Part shown: one piece after another, positions 9,098-17,745 of the stretch | How the letters are laid out: each line of letters opens with the position of its first letter | Position numbering within the stretch: the first letter of the stretch is position 1 | Assembly: GCF_023806085.1 (NCBI RefSeq) | Contig: NZ_JAMSLX010000015.1 | Span: 18,640-82,639 of the forward strand | DNA: 64,000 nt | Direction: 5' to 3' | Source: Hephaestia sp. MAHUQ-44 | GTDB taxonomy: Bacteria; Pseudomonadota; Alphaproteobacteria; Sphingomonadales; Sphingomonadaceae | Position numbers and translations under genes: made by a program | Notes under the pieces: model-generated | The model's input: the letters and a program-made list of their open reading frames with translations, nothing else | Database searches by the model: none | Told to the model about the DNA's origin: nothing

Positions 9098-10129
9098 ATG
9101 AATGAAATGACGCCCATCACCACCACGATCAAGGATTGGGAATCGGATCAGGAGGTTCGCTGGTGCCCGGGGTGCGGCGATTACGCGATCCTCAAGGCCG
9201 TCCAGCGCACCTTGCCCGAGATCGGCGCCGATCCGGCCAGGACGGTGTTCGTGTCCGGTATCGGCTGCTCGTCGCGTTTCCCTTATTATATGGAGACCTA
9301 CGGCTTCCACACCATCCACGGTCGCGCGCCGGCGGTGGCGACGGGGGTCAAGCTCGCCAATCCCAATCTCGATGTGTGGATCATCACCGGTGATGGCGAT
9401 GCGCTGTCGATCGGCGGCAACCACACGATGCACCTGCTGCGGCGCAACCTCGATTGTCAGGTGCTGTTGTTCAACAACGAGATTTACGGTCTGACCAAGG
9501 GCCAATATTCACCCACCAGTCGCGTCGGTACGCGCTCGCCATCGACGCCGTTCGGCTCGATCGACCGGCCCGCGCGGCCGTGCGCGTTTGCGCTTGGCTC
9601 GGGGGCGCGGTTCGTGGCGCGCGCGATCGACGTTCACAAGAACCTGCCCAAGGTGCTGAAGGCGGCGCATGCCCATAAGGGCACGGGGTTCATCGAGATT
9701 TTCCAGAATTGCATCGTCTATAACGACGACGTGTTCGCGCCCTTCACCGCCAAACCCAATGCGGCCGCCAATCAATTGTGGGTCGAGCATGGTGCACCCT
9801 TGCTGTTCGATGGCGGCACCAGGGGGCTGACGATGGATAGCGAGCATCTGACGCTCAAGGTTGTCGATGTCACGGATGGCGACTGGCAGGCCGCCGGGGT
9901 CATCGTCCACGACCAGACCAACCGCGGGCTGGCGCATATGCTGGTCGAGATGCCGGAGGCGGGCTTCCCGGTCGCGCTCGGTGTGCTTTACGATAGCCCT
10001 GCGCCGACCTTTGAAAGCGCCGTCGTCGAACAGAATCGCGCGGCGAGCGAGGGCAAGGTCGGCGATCTTCAGAAACTGCTCGCCAAGGGGCAGACCTGGC
10101 AGGTGGAGAAGGAGCCGCACCTGCTCTGA
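9098..10129 (+). CDS. korB: 2-oxoacid:acceptor oxidoreductase, beta subunit
   Basis: A 343-residue thiamine-diphosphate-binding subunit and partner of KorA. The N-terminus RWCPGCGDYAIL supplies Cys23 and Cys26, and Cys57 is in GIGCSSRFP; these are [4Fe-4S] cluster ligands in the family. The TPP motif GDGDALSIGGNH starts at residue 98, and the magnesium/TPP loop continues in NNEIYGLTKGQYSPTS. The start at 9098 is chosen because GGAGAAG precedes it and it gives the family N-terminus; an open frame from 8936 would overlap korA. Cotranscription with korA is expected. Confidence 0.94.
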   Translation: MNEMTPITTTIKDWESDQEVRWCPGCGDYAILKAVQRTLPEIGADPARTVFVSGIGCSSRFPYYMETYGFHTIHGRAPAVATGVKLANPNLDVWIITGDGDALSIGGNHTMHLLRRNLDCQVLLFNNEIYGLTKGQYSPTSRVGTRSPSTPFGSIDRPARPCAFALGSGARFVARAIDVHKNLPKVLKAAHAHKGTGFIEIFQNCIVYNDDVFAPFTAKPNAAANQLWVEHGAPLLFDGGTRGLTMDSEHLTLKVVDVTDGDWQAAGVIVHDQTNRGLAHMLVEMPEAGFPVALGVLYDSPAPTFESAVVEQNRAASEGKVGDLQKLLAKGQTWQVEKEPHLL

Positions 10130-10141
10130 GCGGTGCCGACG

Positions 10142-10855
10142 TTACCCGTCGATCCGCTCGAAATGGCCCGAGTCGAAACCGGTGATCGCCAGCGCGGCGA
10201 TGCGCGCGCCCACGACATCGGGTGATTTGAGCGTTGCCGGATCTTCGCCGGGAAAGGCGTGCTCGCGCATCTTGGTGCGGGTTGCGCCGGGGTCGATGAT
10301 CGCGGTGCGGATCTTGCTGACATTCCCGACCTCGTCGCCATAGGCCGAAACGAGATTCTCGAACGCGGCCTTCGAGGCGCCGTACATCCCCCAGAAAGCG
10401 CGCGGATTGCGCGCGACCGACGAGGTGAGCGCGATCACCCGCGCATCATTCGATGCACGCATCATTGGATCGAACGCCGCCAGCAGCGCGGCCTGCGCGC
10501 TGATGTTGAGCGTCAGCACCTTGGCCAGTTCGCGGGCGTCGAACGCGGGGACGGCGGCGAGCGTGCCCAGCATCGCGGCATTGAGCACGAGGATATCGAG
10601 CGCCTGCCAACGCTCGCCGAGCGCGGTGGCAAGGCGGGCGATGCTGTCGTTCTGGGCGAGATCGAGCGGCGCGATCGTCGCGCTGCCGCCGGCGGCGAAG
10701 ATCGCTTCCTCGACCTGCTCGAGGTCGCTCGCGGTGCGCGCGGTGAGGACGACGTGCGCCCCTTGCGCGGCGAGCGCCTTGGCGGTGGCGGCACCGATCC
10801 CGCGGCTGGCGCCGGTGACGAGCGCAAGGCGCCCCGAAAGAGCTTGGTCAGTCAT
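10142..10855 (-). CDS. SDR family NAD(P)-dependent oxidoreductase
   Basis: A 237-residue classical short-chain dehydrogenase/reductase. The cofactor motif TGASRGIG is at 14-21, the LNAA structural motif at about 91-94, catalytic serine at 145/146, and the YxxxK pair is Tyr158 and Lys162. The substrate cannot be predicted; proteins of this type in purF operons are usually annotated simply as SDR oxidoreductases. It starts 13 bases after purF on the same strand, so it is cotranscribed with it. It converges with korB. Confidence 0.92.
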   Translation of the reverse strand: MTDQALSGRLALVTGASRGIGAATAKALAAQGAHVVLTARTASDLEQVEEAIFAAGGSATIAPLDLAQNDSIARLATALGERWQALDILVLNAAMLGTLAAVPAFDARELAKVLTLNISAQAALLAAFDPMMRASNDARVIALTSSVARNPRAFWGMYGASKAAFENLVSAYGDEVGNVSKIRTAIIDPGATRTKMREHAFPGEDPATLKSPDVVGARIAALAITGFDSGHFERIDG

Positions 10856-10868
10856 TAGGTTATCCGCT

Positions 10869-12329
10869 TTAGTTCACGCGCTCTGCGAGCAACGCAAATT
10901 GATCGACCTCCACCGCGTCATCCTGATCGGTGAGCGATGTCGGGTAATCGCCGGTGAAGCAGGCGTCGCAATGCGAGGGCAGGATATCGGCACGATGCGT
11001 CTCGCCGAGCGCCTTGTAGAGCCCGTCGATCGACACGAACGCGAGGCTGTCGGCCTGGATATATTTGCTCATTTCCGCCAGATTCATCTTGGCGGCGAGC
11101 AGCTTGGCGCGCTCGGGGGTGTCGACGCCGTAGAAGCACGAATGCCGGGTCGGCGGGCTCGCGATGCGCATATGCACCTCGGCCGCGCCCGCTTCGCGCA
11201 TCATCTGGACGATCTTGAGGCTGGTCGTGCCGCGGACGATCGAATCGTCGATCAGCACGACGCGCTGCCCCGCGATCAGCGTACGGTTCGCGTTATGTTT
11301 GAGTTTGACACCGAGGTGGCGGACCTTGTCGCCGGGCTGGATGAAGGTGCGGCCGACATAATGCGACCGGATGATCCCGAGTTCGAACGGAATCCCCGAT
11401 TCCTGCGCATAGCCGATCGCGGCGGGCACGCCCGAATCGGGTACCGGGATGACCAGATCGGCCTCGACCGGGTTCTCGATCGCCAGTTGCGCGCCGATCG
11501 CCTTGCGCACCGAATAGATCGAGCGATCATCGGCGATCGAATCGGGGCGCGAGAAATAGACATATTCGAAGATGCACGGCCGTGCCGGCAGCCTGGCGAA
11601 CGGATGGATCGACCGCATCGACTCGCCCTGAACGACGATCAACTCGCCGGGTTCGACCTCGCGTTCGAAGCTCGCACCAACGACATCGAGCGCCACGGTT
11701 TCGGACGCGAAGATGACGGCTTCCCCCAGGCGCCCCATCACGAGCGGCCGGATGCCGAGCGGATCGCGGCAGGCGATCATGCCTTCGGGGGTCATCGCGA
11801 TCAGCGAATAGGCGCCCTCGACGCGCTTCAGCGCATCGATGAACTTGTCGAGCAGGGTGCGGTAGCTCGAGGTCGCGACGAGATGGATGATCGTCTCGGT
11901 ATCCGAGGTCGACTGGAAGATCGAGCCCGAGCGAACCAGATCGCGCCGCAACCGCATCGCGTTGGAAAGGTTGCCGTTATGTGCGATCGCGAAACCGCCG
12001 GTGGCGAGATCGGCGTAGAGCGGCTGGACGTTGCGCAGCGCGGTTTCGCCGGTCGTCGAATAGCGGACATGCCCCATTGCGACGTTGCCGGGCAGCGCGC
12101 GGATGACGTCGTCCTTGTCGAAATTGCCCGCGACGTGCCCCATCGCGCGATGCGTGTGGAAGTGGGCGCCATCGAAGCTGGTGATGCCGGCGGCCTCCTG
12201 CCCGCGATGCTGGAGGGCATGAAGCCCGAGCGCGACGAGCGCGGCAGCCGAATCGGCCGCGCCCGAAACGCCGAAAACGCCACACTCTTCGCGCAGCTTG
12301 TCGTCATCGAATGGATTGGTGGTCAGCAT
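10869..12329 (-). CDS. purF: Amidophosphoribosyltransferase
   Basis: A 486-residue enzyme of the first committed step of purine synthesis (PRPP plus glutamine to 5-phosphoribosylamine). After a short propeptide the Ntn nucleophile Cys16 begins the CGVFGV sequence. The glutaminase domain covers residues 16 to about 240 (HALQHRGQEAAG, HNGNLSNAMRLR). The phosphoribosyltransferase domain contains VVLIDDSIVRGTTS, the PRPP-binding loop. The start at 12329 (MLTTNPFDDD) fits the family propeptide; a longer open frame upstream has no homology-like sequence. It is divergent from a small Rho-N-like gene. Confidence 0.96.
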   Translation of the reverse strand: MLTTNPFDDDKLREECGVFGVSGAADSAAALVALGLHALQHRGQEAAGITSFDGAHFHTHRAMGHVAGNFDKDDVIRALPGNVAMGHVRYSTTGETALRNVQPLYADLATGGFAIAHNGNLSNAMRLRRDLVRSGSIFQSTSDTETIIHLVATSSYRTLLDKFIDALKRVEGAYSLIAMTPEGMIACRDPLGIRPLVMGRLGEAVIFASETVALDVVGASFEREVEPGELIVVQGESMRSIHPFARLPARPCIFEYVYFSRPDSIADDRSIYSVRKAIGAQLAIENPVEADLVIPVPDSGVPAAIGYAQESGIPFELGIIRSHYVGRTFIQPGDKVRHLGVKLKHNANRTLIAGQRVVLIDDSIVRGTTSLKIVQMMREAGAAEVHMRIASPPTRHSCFYGVDTPERAKLLAAKMNLAEMSKYIQADSLAFVSIDGLYKALGETHRADILPSHCDACFTGDYPTSLTDQDDAVEVDQFALLAERVN

Positions 12330-12469
12330 TGCCGCCCTAAGGGTTGCCGGTGGCCGCCATATAGGAGCTGACCCCGCGTTTGTCGCCCTTTGTCTTACAA
12401 TTGTCATTCGCCGTCGAACCAACCCCGCCGCCGCCCGTTGGAATCGCCGGCAATCGCAGGAGAAGGACG

Positions 12470-12718
12470 ATGGCAAAGGCCCAAGGATCGCGCGTGAAAG
12501 ACGCCAAACTTTATGAGGATTTGCGCCGCGAAGGCGCGTCGAAGGAGAAAGCGGCGCGAATCGCGAACGCCAAAGCGGCCGGCACGCTCGACCGCAACAG
12601 CACGCATCTCGAGAACCGCACCAGAGCGGCATTGTACCGCGAAGCGCGGGCAATCGGGATCGCGGGACGATCGACCATGACCAAGGAGCAATTGATCGCC
12701 GCGATTCGGCACCGGTGA
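12470..12718 (+). CDS. Small basic protein with Rho N-terminal-like motif
   Basis: An 82-residue basic protein (MAKAQGSRVKDAKLYEDLRR). Its C-terminus, STMTKEQLIAAIRHR, resembles the SAP/Rho-N helix-extended-helix motif of nucleic-acid-binding proteins. The middle is helical and Lys/Arg/Ala-rich. Similar short proteins are widespread and annotated as Rho termination factor-like or DUF proteins; the function is unknown. GGAGAAGG nine bases upstream supports the start at 12470 rather than the longer frame from 12380. It is divergent from purF. Confidence 0.8.
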   Translation: MAKAQGSRVKDAKLYEDLRREGASKEKAARIANAKAAGTLDRNSTHLENRTRAALYREARAIGIAGRSTMTKEQLIAAIRHR

Positions 12719-12837
12719 AGAGCGTCGCGCTGCCGCTGTCGTCACGCCGGGGCACCCCGTCGTCCGCCGGATGAGCACCGTGCTGCCGTGGCGCGCGAGG
12801 GATGATCGAAAGTTCCGAAGGTTCCGGGAAAACGACA

Positions 12838-13251
12838 TCAACGCGGCTCGAAGCGCGATGCGGGCACGCCGTAGCAGGCAGCAAAGAGCAGCCGGTTGTC
12901 GACGCGATGGCGGTGGCCGACGATCTGGCCGTTGCGCCGCACCGGGGACCACCAGCCGTCGCGCCCGCGCCGCACGGCTTCATCGCGTGCTTCCATCTTG
13001 CCCTGCCAGAGCGCGGCATCCCAGGCACGGACGAATCCGTCCGCCCCGGTTCGTTTGCGGAGACGGTTGGCCGATTGCGGTGTCATGCCCACCGCCCGCG
13101 CGGCCGCCGCGACGCCGCCGTGGCACGCCAGGCTGGCGATAAAGGCGCGTTGACGCGCGGGCGTCCAGCCGTCGCGGCGGGACGACGCGCTGGGGACGGG
13201 GGCGAAATCGAACGGATCGTCGCCGTCGTCGGAAAGATCGGGGTCGCTCAT
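12838..13251 (-). CDS. Helix-turn-helix protein of unknown function
   Basis: A 137-residue soluble protein. After an acidic N-terminus (DPDLSDDGDDPFDF), residues 25-65 contain a helix-turn-helix-like stretch (WTPARQRAFIASLACHGGVA, then AVGMTPQSANRLRKR), like the N-terminal part of terminase-small-subunit or homeodomain-like HTH proteins. The remainder (FVRAWDAALWQGKMEARDEA) is helical. Proteins of this design recur in sphingomonads without known function; a DNA-binding role is inference. The start at 13251 gives the characteristic acidic N-terminus; longer frames upstream read into low-quality sequence. Confidence 0.7.
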   Translation of the reverse strand: MSDPDLSDDGDDPFDFAPVPSASSRRDGWTPARQRAFIASLACHGGVAAAARAVGMTPQSANRLRKRTGADGFVRAWDAALWQGKMEARDEAVRRGRDGWWSPVRRNGQIVGHRHRVDNRLLFAACYGVPASRFEPR

Positions 13252-13351
13252 CGACCAGTATATGCCGCATCCGCCGGGTTGTAGGACAGCAATTTTTCGA
13301 CGGCGTGGCGGTGGGGTGACGCACGCGCCTGCTTCGGTATAGCAAGGCGCC

Positions 13352-13714
13352 ATGACCGATACGCGCGACACCGGGCTGACGCTCGATCCGAAATATGATG
13401 CCAACGGGCTGATCACGGCGATCGTGACCGATGCGGCGGACGGCACGCTGCTGATGGTGGCGCACATGAATGCCGAGGCGCTGGCCCGGACCCGCGAGAC
13501 CGGCGAGGCGCATTTCTGGTCGCGCAGCCGGGCGCGGCTGTGGAAGAAGGGCGAAAGCTCGGGCCATGTGTTGCGGGTGCGCGAGCTGCGGATCGATTGC
13601 GATCAGGACGCCTTGTGGGTGATCGCCGAGCCCGCCGGGCCCGCCTGCCACACCGGCCAGCGCACATGCTTTTTCCGTCGTATCGAGGGTGACGCCCTCG
13701 CACCCGTCGAATGA
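13352..13714 (+). CDS. hisI: Phosphoribosyl-AMP cyclohydrolase
   Basis: A 120-residue HisI that hydrolyses PR-AMP to ProFAR in histidine synthesis. The Mg-binding aspartates (DCDQD, residues 82-86) and the zinc cysteines Cys83, Cys99 and Cys106 with His100 ([12 protein letters not shown]) are all present. It is the stand-alone cyclohydrolase, without the HisE domain. Its stop overlaps the next gene by four bases (ATGA), so the two are coupled although functionally unrelated. Confidence 0.95.
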   Translation: MTDTRDTGLTLDPKYDANGLITAIVTDAADGTLLMVAHMNAEALARTRETGEAHFWSRSRARLWKKGESSGHVLRVRELRIDCDQDALWVIAEPAGPACHTGQRTCFFRRIEGDALAPVE

Positions 13715-14214
13715 GGTTATGGCCGGTCATCGCGCTGGCCGTGCTCGCGGGTTGCTCCGGCGGGGCGGGCGATGACAGGGTGGCCACGAATGGCACAAGC
13801 GACCTCGAAGCGGCGGCGATCGCGGCGGGGGTGATCGCCGATCCCAACAGCACCGATCCCACCGGCCTCTATGCGCGCGATACCGATCGGATCTGCGTGC
13901 TGCCGGCGGCCGAGGATTTCACGATCGGCATCGACATGGATTATGGCGACGGCCAGCATTGCAGCGCCTCGGGCACCGCGCGCCGCCACGGCGAGACGCT
14001 GCGGATCAGTTTTGACGGCAAGCAGCCTTGCGCGTTCGAGGCGCGCTTCGAGGGCGATCGGATCGTCCTGCCCGGAACCTTGCCTGCGGGGTGCACCAAT
14101 TATTGCACCGGTCGCGCGTCGTTGGCCGGTGTCGAGGTCGATCGGCTGAGCGATTCCGCCGCCGAGGCACGCGCGATGCGCGATGCGCGCGGGCGGCTGC
14201 TGTGCGGGGCGTGA
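13711..14214 (+). CDS. Putative lipoprotein, function unknown
   Basis: A 167-residue secreted protein. The N-terminus [15 protein letters not shown] is a lipoprotein signal with lipobox LAGC at 12-15. The mature part has several cysteines (CVLPA, HCSASG, PCAFE, CTNYC, LLCGA) that could form disulfides, and a beta-rich pattern. No enzymatic motif is recognised. It overlaps hisI by four bases. Comparable small lipoproteins follow hisI in other sphingomonads, but no role is known. Confidence 0.78.
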   Translation: MRLWPVIALAVLAGCSGGAGDDRVATNGTSDLEAAAIAAGVIADPNSTDPTGLYARDTDRICVLPAAEDFTIGIDMDYGDGQHCSASGTARRHGETLRISFDGKQPCAFEARFEGDRIVLPGTLPAGCTNYCTGRASLAGVEVDRLSDSAAEARAMRDARGRLLCGA

Positions 14215-14383
14215 GCGGCGCTCGTTCAGGGCACCCGTTCAGGGCACTCGTTCAGGGCGCGGGGCTGGGCAGGTATCGTCCCTTAGGGGATGTACCGGAT
14301 AGAATTGGCGCGCGGACAAGCGGCATATCGTTTGCTGCACATCGGCATGCGGCATCGCCGGTGGCATGCGATGGAGGTCCGCG

Positions 14384-15448
14384 ATGGCCGAACTCGACGG
14401 CGACAAACTCAACCAGCTGGTGGGCAAGATGCTGGGCGATCTGGGCGGGGCGTATAGCGTGCCGACGGTACGGATCGGGCTCCGTCTCGGCCTGTTCGAT
14501 GCGCTGCACACCGAAGGGCCGCTGACCGCCGACGACCTCGCCGCGCGGCTGCGGCTGGCGCCGCGGTACGTGCGCGAATGGGCGCTGGCGCAGGCGGCCA
14601 ACGGCTATGTAACGATCGATCGCGCGACGCAGCGGTTCAGCCTCAGTCCCGAACAGGCGATGATCTTCGCGATTCCGGACAGCCCGGTCTATCTCGAAGG
14701 CGCGTTCGATCTTGCGGCGGCGATGATCGAGGGCGAACCCAAGGTCGAGGCCGGTTTCCGCACCGGCGAGGGGGTGGCGTGGGGCGACAGCGCGGGGTGC
14801 CTGTTCTGCGCGGTGGGGGCGTTCTTCCGGCCCGGTTATGTCAACGCGATCGTCCCGTCATGGCTACCCGCGCTCGATGATGTGGTGCCGCGGCTCGAAG
14901 CGGGCGCCAAGGTCGCCGATATCGGGTGCGGCGTCGGGTTCTCGACCCTGCTCATGGCCGAGGCGTTTCCCAACAGCCGCTTCACCGGTTACGATTTCCA
15001 CGCCCCCTCGATCGACGAGGCCAAGGCGCATGCCCGCGCCCATGGGCTGGGGGATCGGGTTGCCTTTTCAACAACGGTGGCGAAGGACATTGCCGAGCGC
15101 GATTTCGACCTCATCACGATGTTCGATTGTCTGCACGACATGGGCGATCCGCGTGGCTGTGCGCGCCACGTGCGCTCGCTGCTGGCCGACGACGGGGTGT
15201 GGATGATCGTCGAGCCGATCGCGGCCGACGAGCCCACGGCCGCGCTCGACAGCCCGGTGACGCGGCTGTTCTACAATGCCTCGACGATGATCTGCGTGCC
15301 AACCTCCCTCGCGCAGGAAGTGGGCGAGGCGCTGGGCGCGCAGGCCGGCGAGCAGCGGCTTGCCGCATTGCTCGCCGAATCGGGGTTCAGCCGCGTGCGG
15401 CGGGCCTGCGAAGGCCCGTTCAACATGGTGCTCGACGCGCGCGCTTGA
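14384..15448 (+). CDS. Class I SAM-dependent methyltransferase
   Basis: A 354-residue protein. Residues 1-95 form a winged-helix-like dimerisation domain (VRIGLRLGLFDALHTEGPLT, then YVREWALAQAANGY) as in O-methyltransferase-type and UbiE-like proteins. The SAM-binding motif VADIGCGVGFSTLL is at about 177-190, and DLITMFDCLHDMGDPRG fits motif IV. The substrate is unknown. GGAGG six bases before the ATG at 14384 fixes the start. It lies between hisI and the MerR gene on the same strand. Confidence 0.88.
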   Translation: MAELDGDKLNQLVGKMLGDLGGAYSVPTVRIGLRLGLFDALHTEGPLTADDLAARLRLAPRYVREWALAQAANGYVTIDRATQRFSLSPEQAMIFAIPDSPVYLEGAFDLAAAMIEGEPKVEAGFRTGEGVAWGDSAGCLFCAVGAFFRPGYVNAIVPSWLPALDDVVPRLEAGAKVADIGCGVGFSTLLMAEAFPNSRFTGYDFHAPSIDEAKAHARAHGLGDRVAFSTTVAKDIAERDFDLITMFDCLHDMGDPRGCARHVRSLLADDGVWMIVEPIAADEPTAALDSPVTRLFYNASTMICVPTSLAQEVGEALGAQAGEQRLAALLAESGFSRVRRACEGPFNMVLDARA

Positions 15449-15464
15449 CGCGCGCGCGGCAAGG

Positions 15465-15493
15465 TTGACGTTTACGTAAGCTCGTTCTAGTTT
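15465..15493 (+). promoter_or_regulatory. Candidate operator and promoter of the MerR-family gene
   Basis: TTGACGTTTACGTAAG at 15465-15480 is an imperfect palindrome (TTGACGT / ACGTAAG) resembling the known binding site of LiuR-type MerR regulators of branched-chain amino acid and fatty acid degradation. TTGACG can serve as the -35 box, with CTAGTT at 15488-15493 as -10 after 16-17 bases, so the palindrome lies between promoter elements as in autoregulated MerR genes. The match to LiuR is from memory of the motif. Confidence 0.55.
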
Positions 15494-15499
15494 CACGCT

Positions 15500-15928
15500 A
15501 TGCCCGTACTCGCCGCCTATGCGCCGATCGCGCCGCGACACGATCGCGATCATTTCTCCATATCGGACCTGTCGACCGAGTTCGATGTCACCCCGCGCGC
15601 GTTGCGCTTCTATGAGGACGAAGGGCTGATCGCCCCCGAGCGACGCGGCACGCAACGCATCTATTCGCACCGCGATCGAGCGCGGCTCGCGTGGATCCTG
15701 CGCGGCAAGCGCGTCGGCTTTTCGCTCGGCGAGATTCGCGAGATGATCGATCTCTACGATGTCGGCGATGGCCGCCGCGTCCAGCGCGACGTGACGATCG
15801 CGCGCTGCCGGGAGCGGATCGCGACGCTTCAGGCGCAGAAGCGCGACATCGATGCCGCGATCGGCGAAATCGACGATTTCGTCACCATGCTCGAGCAATC
15901 GCGTGCCGCGCACCCAGCCAAGGACTGA
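15500..15928 (+). CDS. MerR-family regulator, LiuR-like
   Basis: A 142-residue regulator. The MerR helix-turn-helix lies at about residues 20-55 (FSISDLSTEFDVTPRALRFY, then EDEGLIAPERRGTQRIYSHRD). A coiled C-terminal helix follows (RERIATLQAQKRDIDAAIGE), with no metal-binding cysteines, so it is not a metal sensor. Members of this type next to acyl-CoA dehydrogenase genes control leucine, fatty acid or acyl-CoA breakdown. The acyl-CoA dehydrogenase starts six bases downstream, and a palindromic site lies in the promoter, so local autoregulation is likely. The effector is unknown. Confidence 0.88.
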   Translation: MPVLAAYAPIAPRHDRDHFSISDLSTEFDVTPRALRFYEDEGLIAPERRGTQRIYSHRDRARLAWILRGKRVGFSLGEIREMIDLYDVGDGRRVQRDVTIARCRERIATLQAQKRDIDAAIGEIDDFVTMLEQSRAAHPAKD

Positions 15929-15933
15929 TACCC

Positions 15934-17736
15934 ATGCCCCATTATATCCCGCCGGTGCGCGATACGCGCTTCGTTCTCGAACATGTCGTCGGGCTGGGCG
16001 CGCACGCCAATTTGCCGGGGTTCGCCAACGCCACCCCCGACGTGGTCGATGCGGTGCTCGACGAGGGCGGCAAGTTTGTCGCCGAAGTGCTGTTTCCGCT
16101 CAACCAGCCCGGCGATGCCGAAGGGTGCACGCGCCACGACGATGGCAGCGTGACGACGCCCGCCGGGTTCAAGGCGGCGTATGACCAGTTCGTCGATTCG
16201 GGCTGGGGCACGCTCTCGGCGCCGGAAGAGTTCGGCGGGCAGGCGATGCCGCACGTCGTCTCGACCGCGTTTCAGGAATATATGATTTCCTCGAACATGG
16301 CGTTCGCGATGTATCCGGGGCTGACCCATGGTGCGATCGCGGCCTTGCTGACCAAGGGAACGCCCGAGCAGCAGCAGAAATACGTCCCCAACATGGTCTC
16401 GGGCAAATGGGGCGGGACGATGAACCTGACCGAGCCGCAATGCGGCACCGATCTGGGGCTGATCCGGACCAGGGCGGAGCCGCAGGCGGACGGATCGTTC
16501 GCGATCACCGGGACCAAGATCTTCATCTCGTCGGGCGAGCACGATCTGACCGAGAACATCATCCACCTCGTCCTCGCCAAGACGCCCGGCGCGCCCGACA
16601 GCTCCAAGGGTATCTCGCTGTTCGTGGTGCCCAAGTTCATCGTCAACGAGGATGGCTCGCTGGGCGCGCGCAACGCGGTGTCGTGCGGGTCGATCGAGCA
16701 TAAGATGGGCATCCACGCCAATTCGACCTGCGTGATGAACTATGACGGCGCGACCGGTTGGCTCGTCGGCGAGGAGATGAAGGGGCTCGCGGCGATGTTC
16801 ATCATGATGAACGCGGCGCGGCTGGGCGTCGGGCTGCAAGGGCTGGGGGTCGCCGAGGTCGCGTATCAGAACGCGGTCCAATACGCGAAGGACCGGCGGC
16901 AGGGCCGCGCGCTCACCGGGCCGGCCGAGCCAGGCGAAAAGGCCGATCCGCTGTTCGTCCATCCCGATGTGCGGCGGATGCTGATGGATGCCAAGGCGAC
17001 CATCGAGGGGCTCCGCGCCTTGTGCCTGTGGGCGGCGTTGCAGGTCGATCTGGAGCATGGCGCGGCAAGCGAGGAGGAACGGCAGACCGCTGCCGATCTG
17101 GTCGGGCTGCTGACCCCGGTCATCAAGGGCTATGGCACCGACAAGGGCTATGAGATCGCGACCAACGCGCAGCAGGTCTATGGCGGACACGGCTACATCG
17201 TCGAATGGGGGATGGAGCAATATGTTCGCGATGCGCGGATCGCGATGATCTACGAAGGCACCAACGGCGTGCAGGCGATGGATCTGGTCGGCCGCAAGCT
17301 GGCGCAGAACGGCGGCCGCGCGGTACAGGCGTTCTTCTCGCTCGTGGCCGAGGAAGCCGCCGCCGCCAAAAGCGACGAGGCGCTGGTCGGGATCGCGGGC
17401 AAGCTCGAGAAATCGCTCGGCGAACTGCAAGCGGCGACGATGTGGTTCATGGGGCAGGGGATGCAGAACCCCAATCAGGTGGGTGCCGGCGCGCATCCCT
17501 ATATGCACCTGATGGGGATCGTCGCGCTGGGGCTGATGTGGCTGCGCATGGCCAGGGCCGCGAGCGCGGGGCTGGCGGCGGGCGCCGAGGACAAGGCGTT
17601 CCTTGAGGCCAAGCTCGTCACCGCGCGTTATTTCGCCGATCGGATCATGCCCGAGGCGGGCGCGCTGCGGCGCAAGATCGAAGGCGGCAGCGAGGCGATG
17701 ATGGCCTTGCCGCCGGAGATGTTCGCGGCGGGGTGA
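15934..17736 (+). CDS. Acyl-CoA dehydrogenase, long form with C-terminal extension
   Basis: A 600-residue FAD enzyme of the long acyl-CoA dehydrogenase group (similar to DmdC-type proteins). It has the N-terminal helix (MPHYIPPVRDTRFVLEHV) and the FAD/substrate stretch MNLTEPQCGTDLGLIRTRAE. The catalytic glutamate lies in ARIAMIYEGTNGVQAMDL. A C-terminal domain of about 120 residues is absent from short ACADs. The natural substrate (medium/long acyl-CoA or methylmercaptopropionyl-CoA) cannot be assigned. It is cotranscribed with the upstream MerR gene and converges with the SleB gene, nine bases apart. Confidence 0.92.
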   Translation: MPHYIPPVRDTRFVLEHVVGLGAHANLPGFANATPDVVDAVLDEGGKFVAEVLFPLNQPGDAEGCTRHDDGSVTTPAGFKAAYDQFVDSGWGTLSAPEEFGGQAMPHVVSTAFQEYMISSNMAFAMYPGLTHGAIAALLTKGTPEQQQKYVPNMVSGKWGGTMNLTEPQCGTDLGLIRTRAEPQADGSFAITGTKIFISSGEHDLTENIIHLVLAKTPGAPDSSKGISLFVVPKFIVNEDGSLGARNAVSCGSIEHKMGIHANSTCVMNYDGATGWLVGEEMKGLAAMFIMMNAARLGVGLQGLGVAEVAYQNAVQYAKDRRQGRALTGPAEPGEKADPLFVHPDVRRMLMDAKATIEGLRALCLWAALQVDLEHGAASEEERQTAADLVGLLTPVIKGYGTDKGYEIATNAQQVYGGHGYIVEWGMEQYVRDARIAMIYEGTNGVQAMDLVGRKLAQNGGRAVQAFFSLVAEEAAAAKSDEALVGIAGKLEKSLGELQAATMWFMGQGMQNPNQVGAGAHPYMHLMGIVALGLMWLRMARAASAGLAAGAEDKAFLEAKLVTARYFADRIMPEAGALRRKIEGGSEAMMALPPEMFAAG

Positions 17737-17745
17737 CGGCCGCGA

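Noticed and set aside
12838..13251. Phage terminase small subunit, suggested by the helix-turn-helix pattern
   Set aside because: No large terminase, portal or capsid gene is nearby; similar stand-alone proteins occur in ordinary sphingomonad chromosomes.
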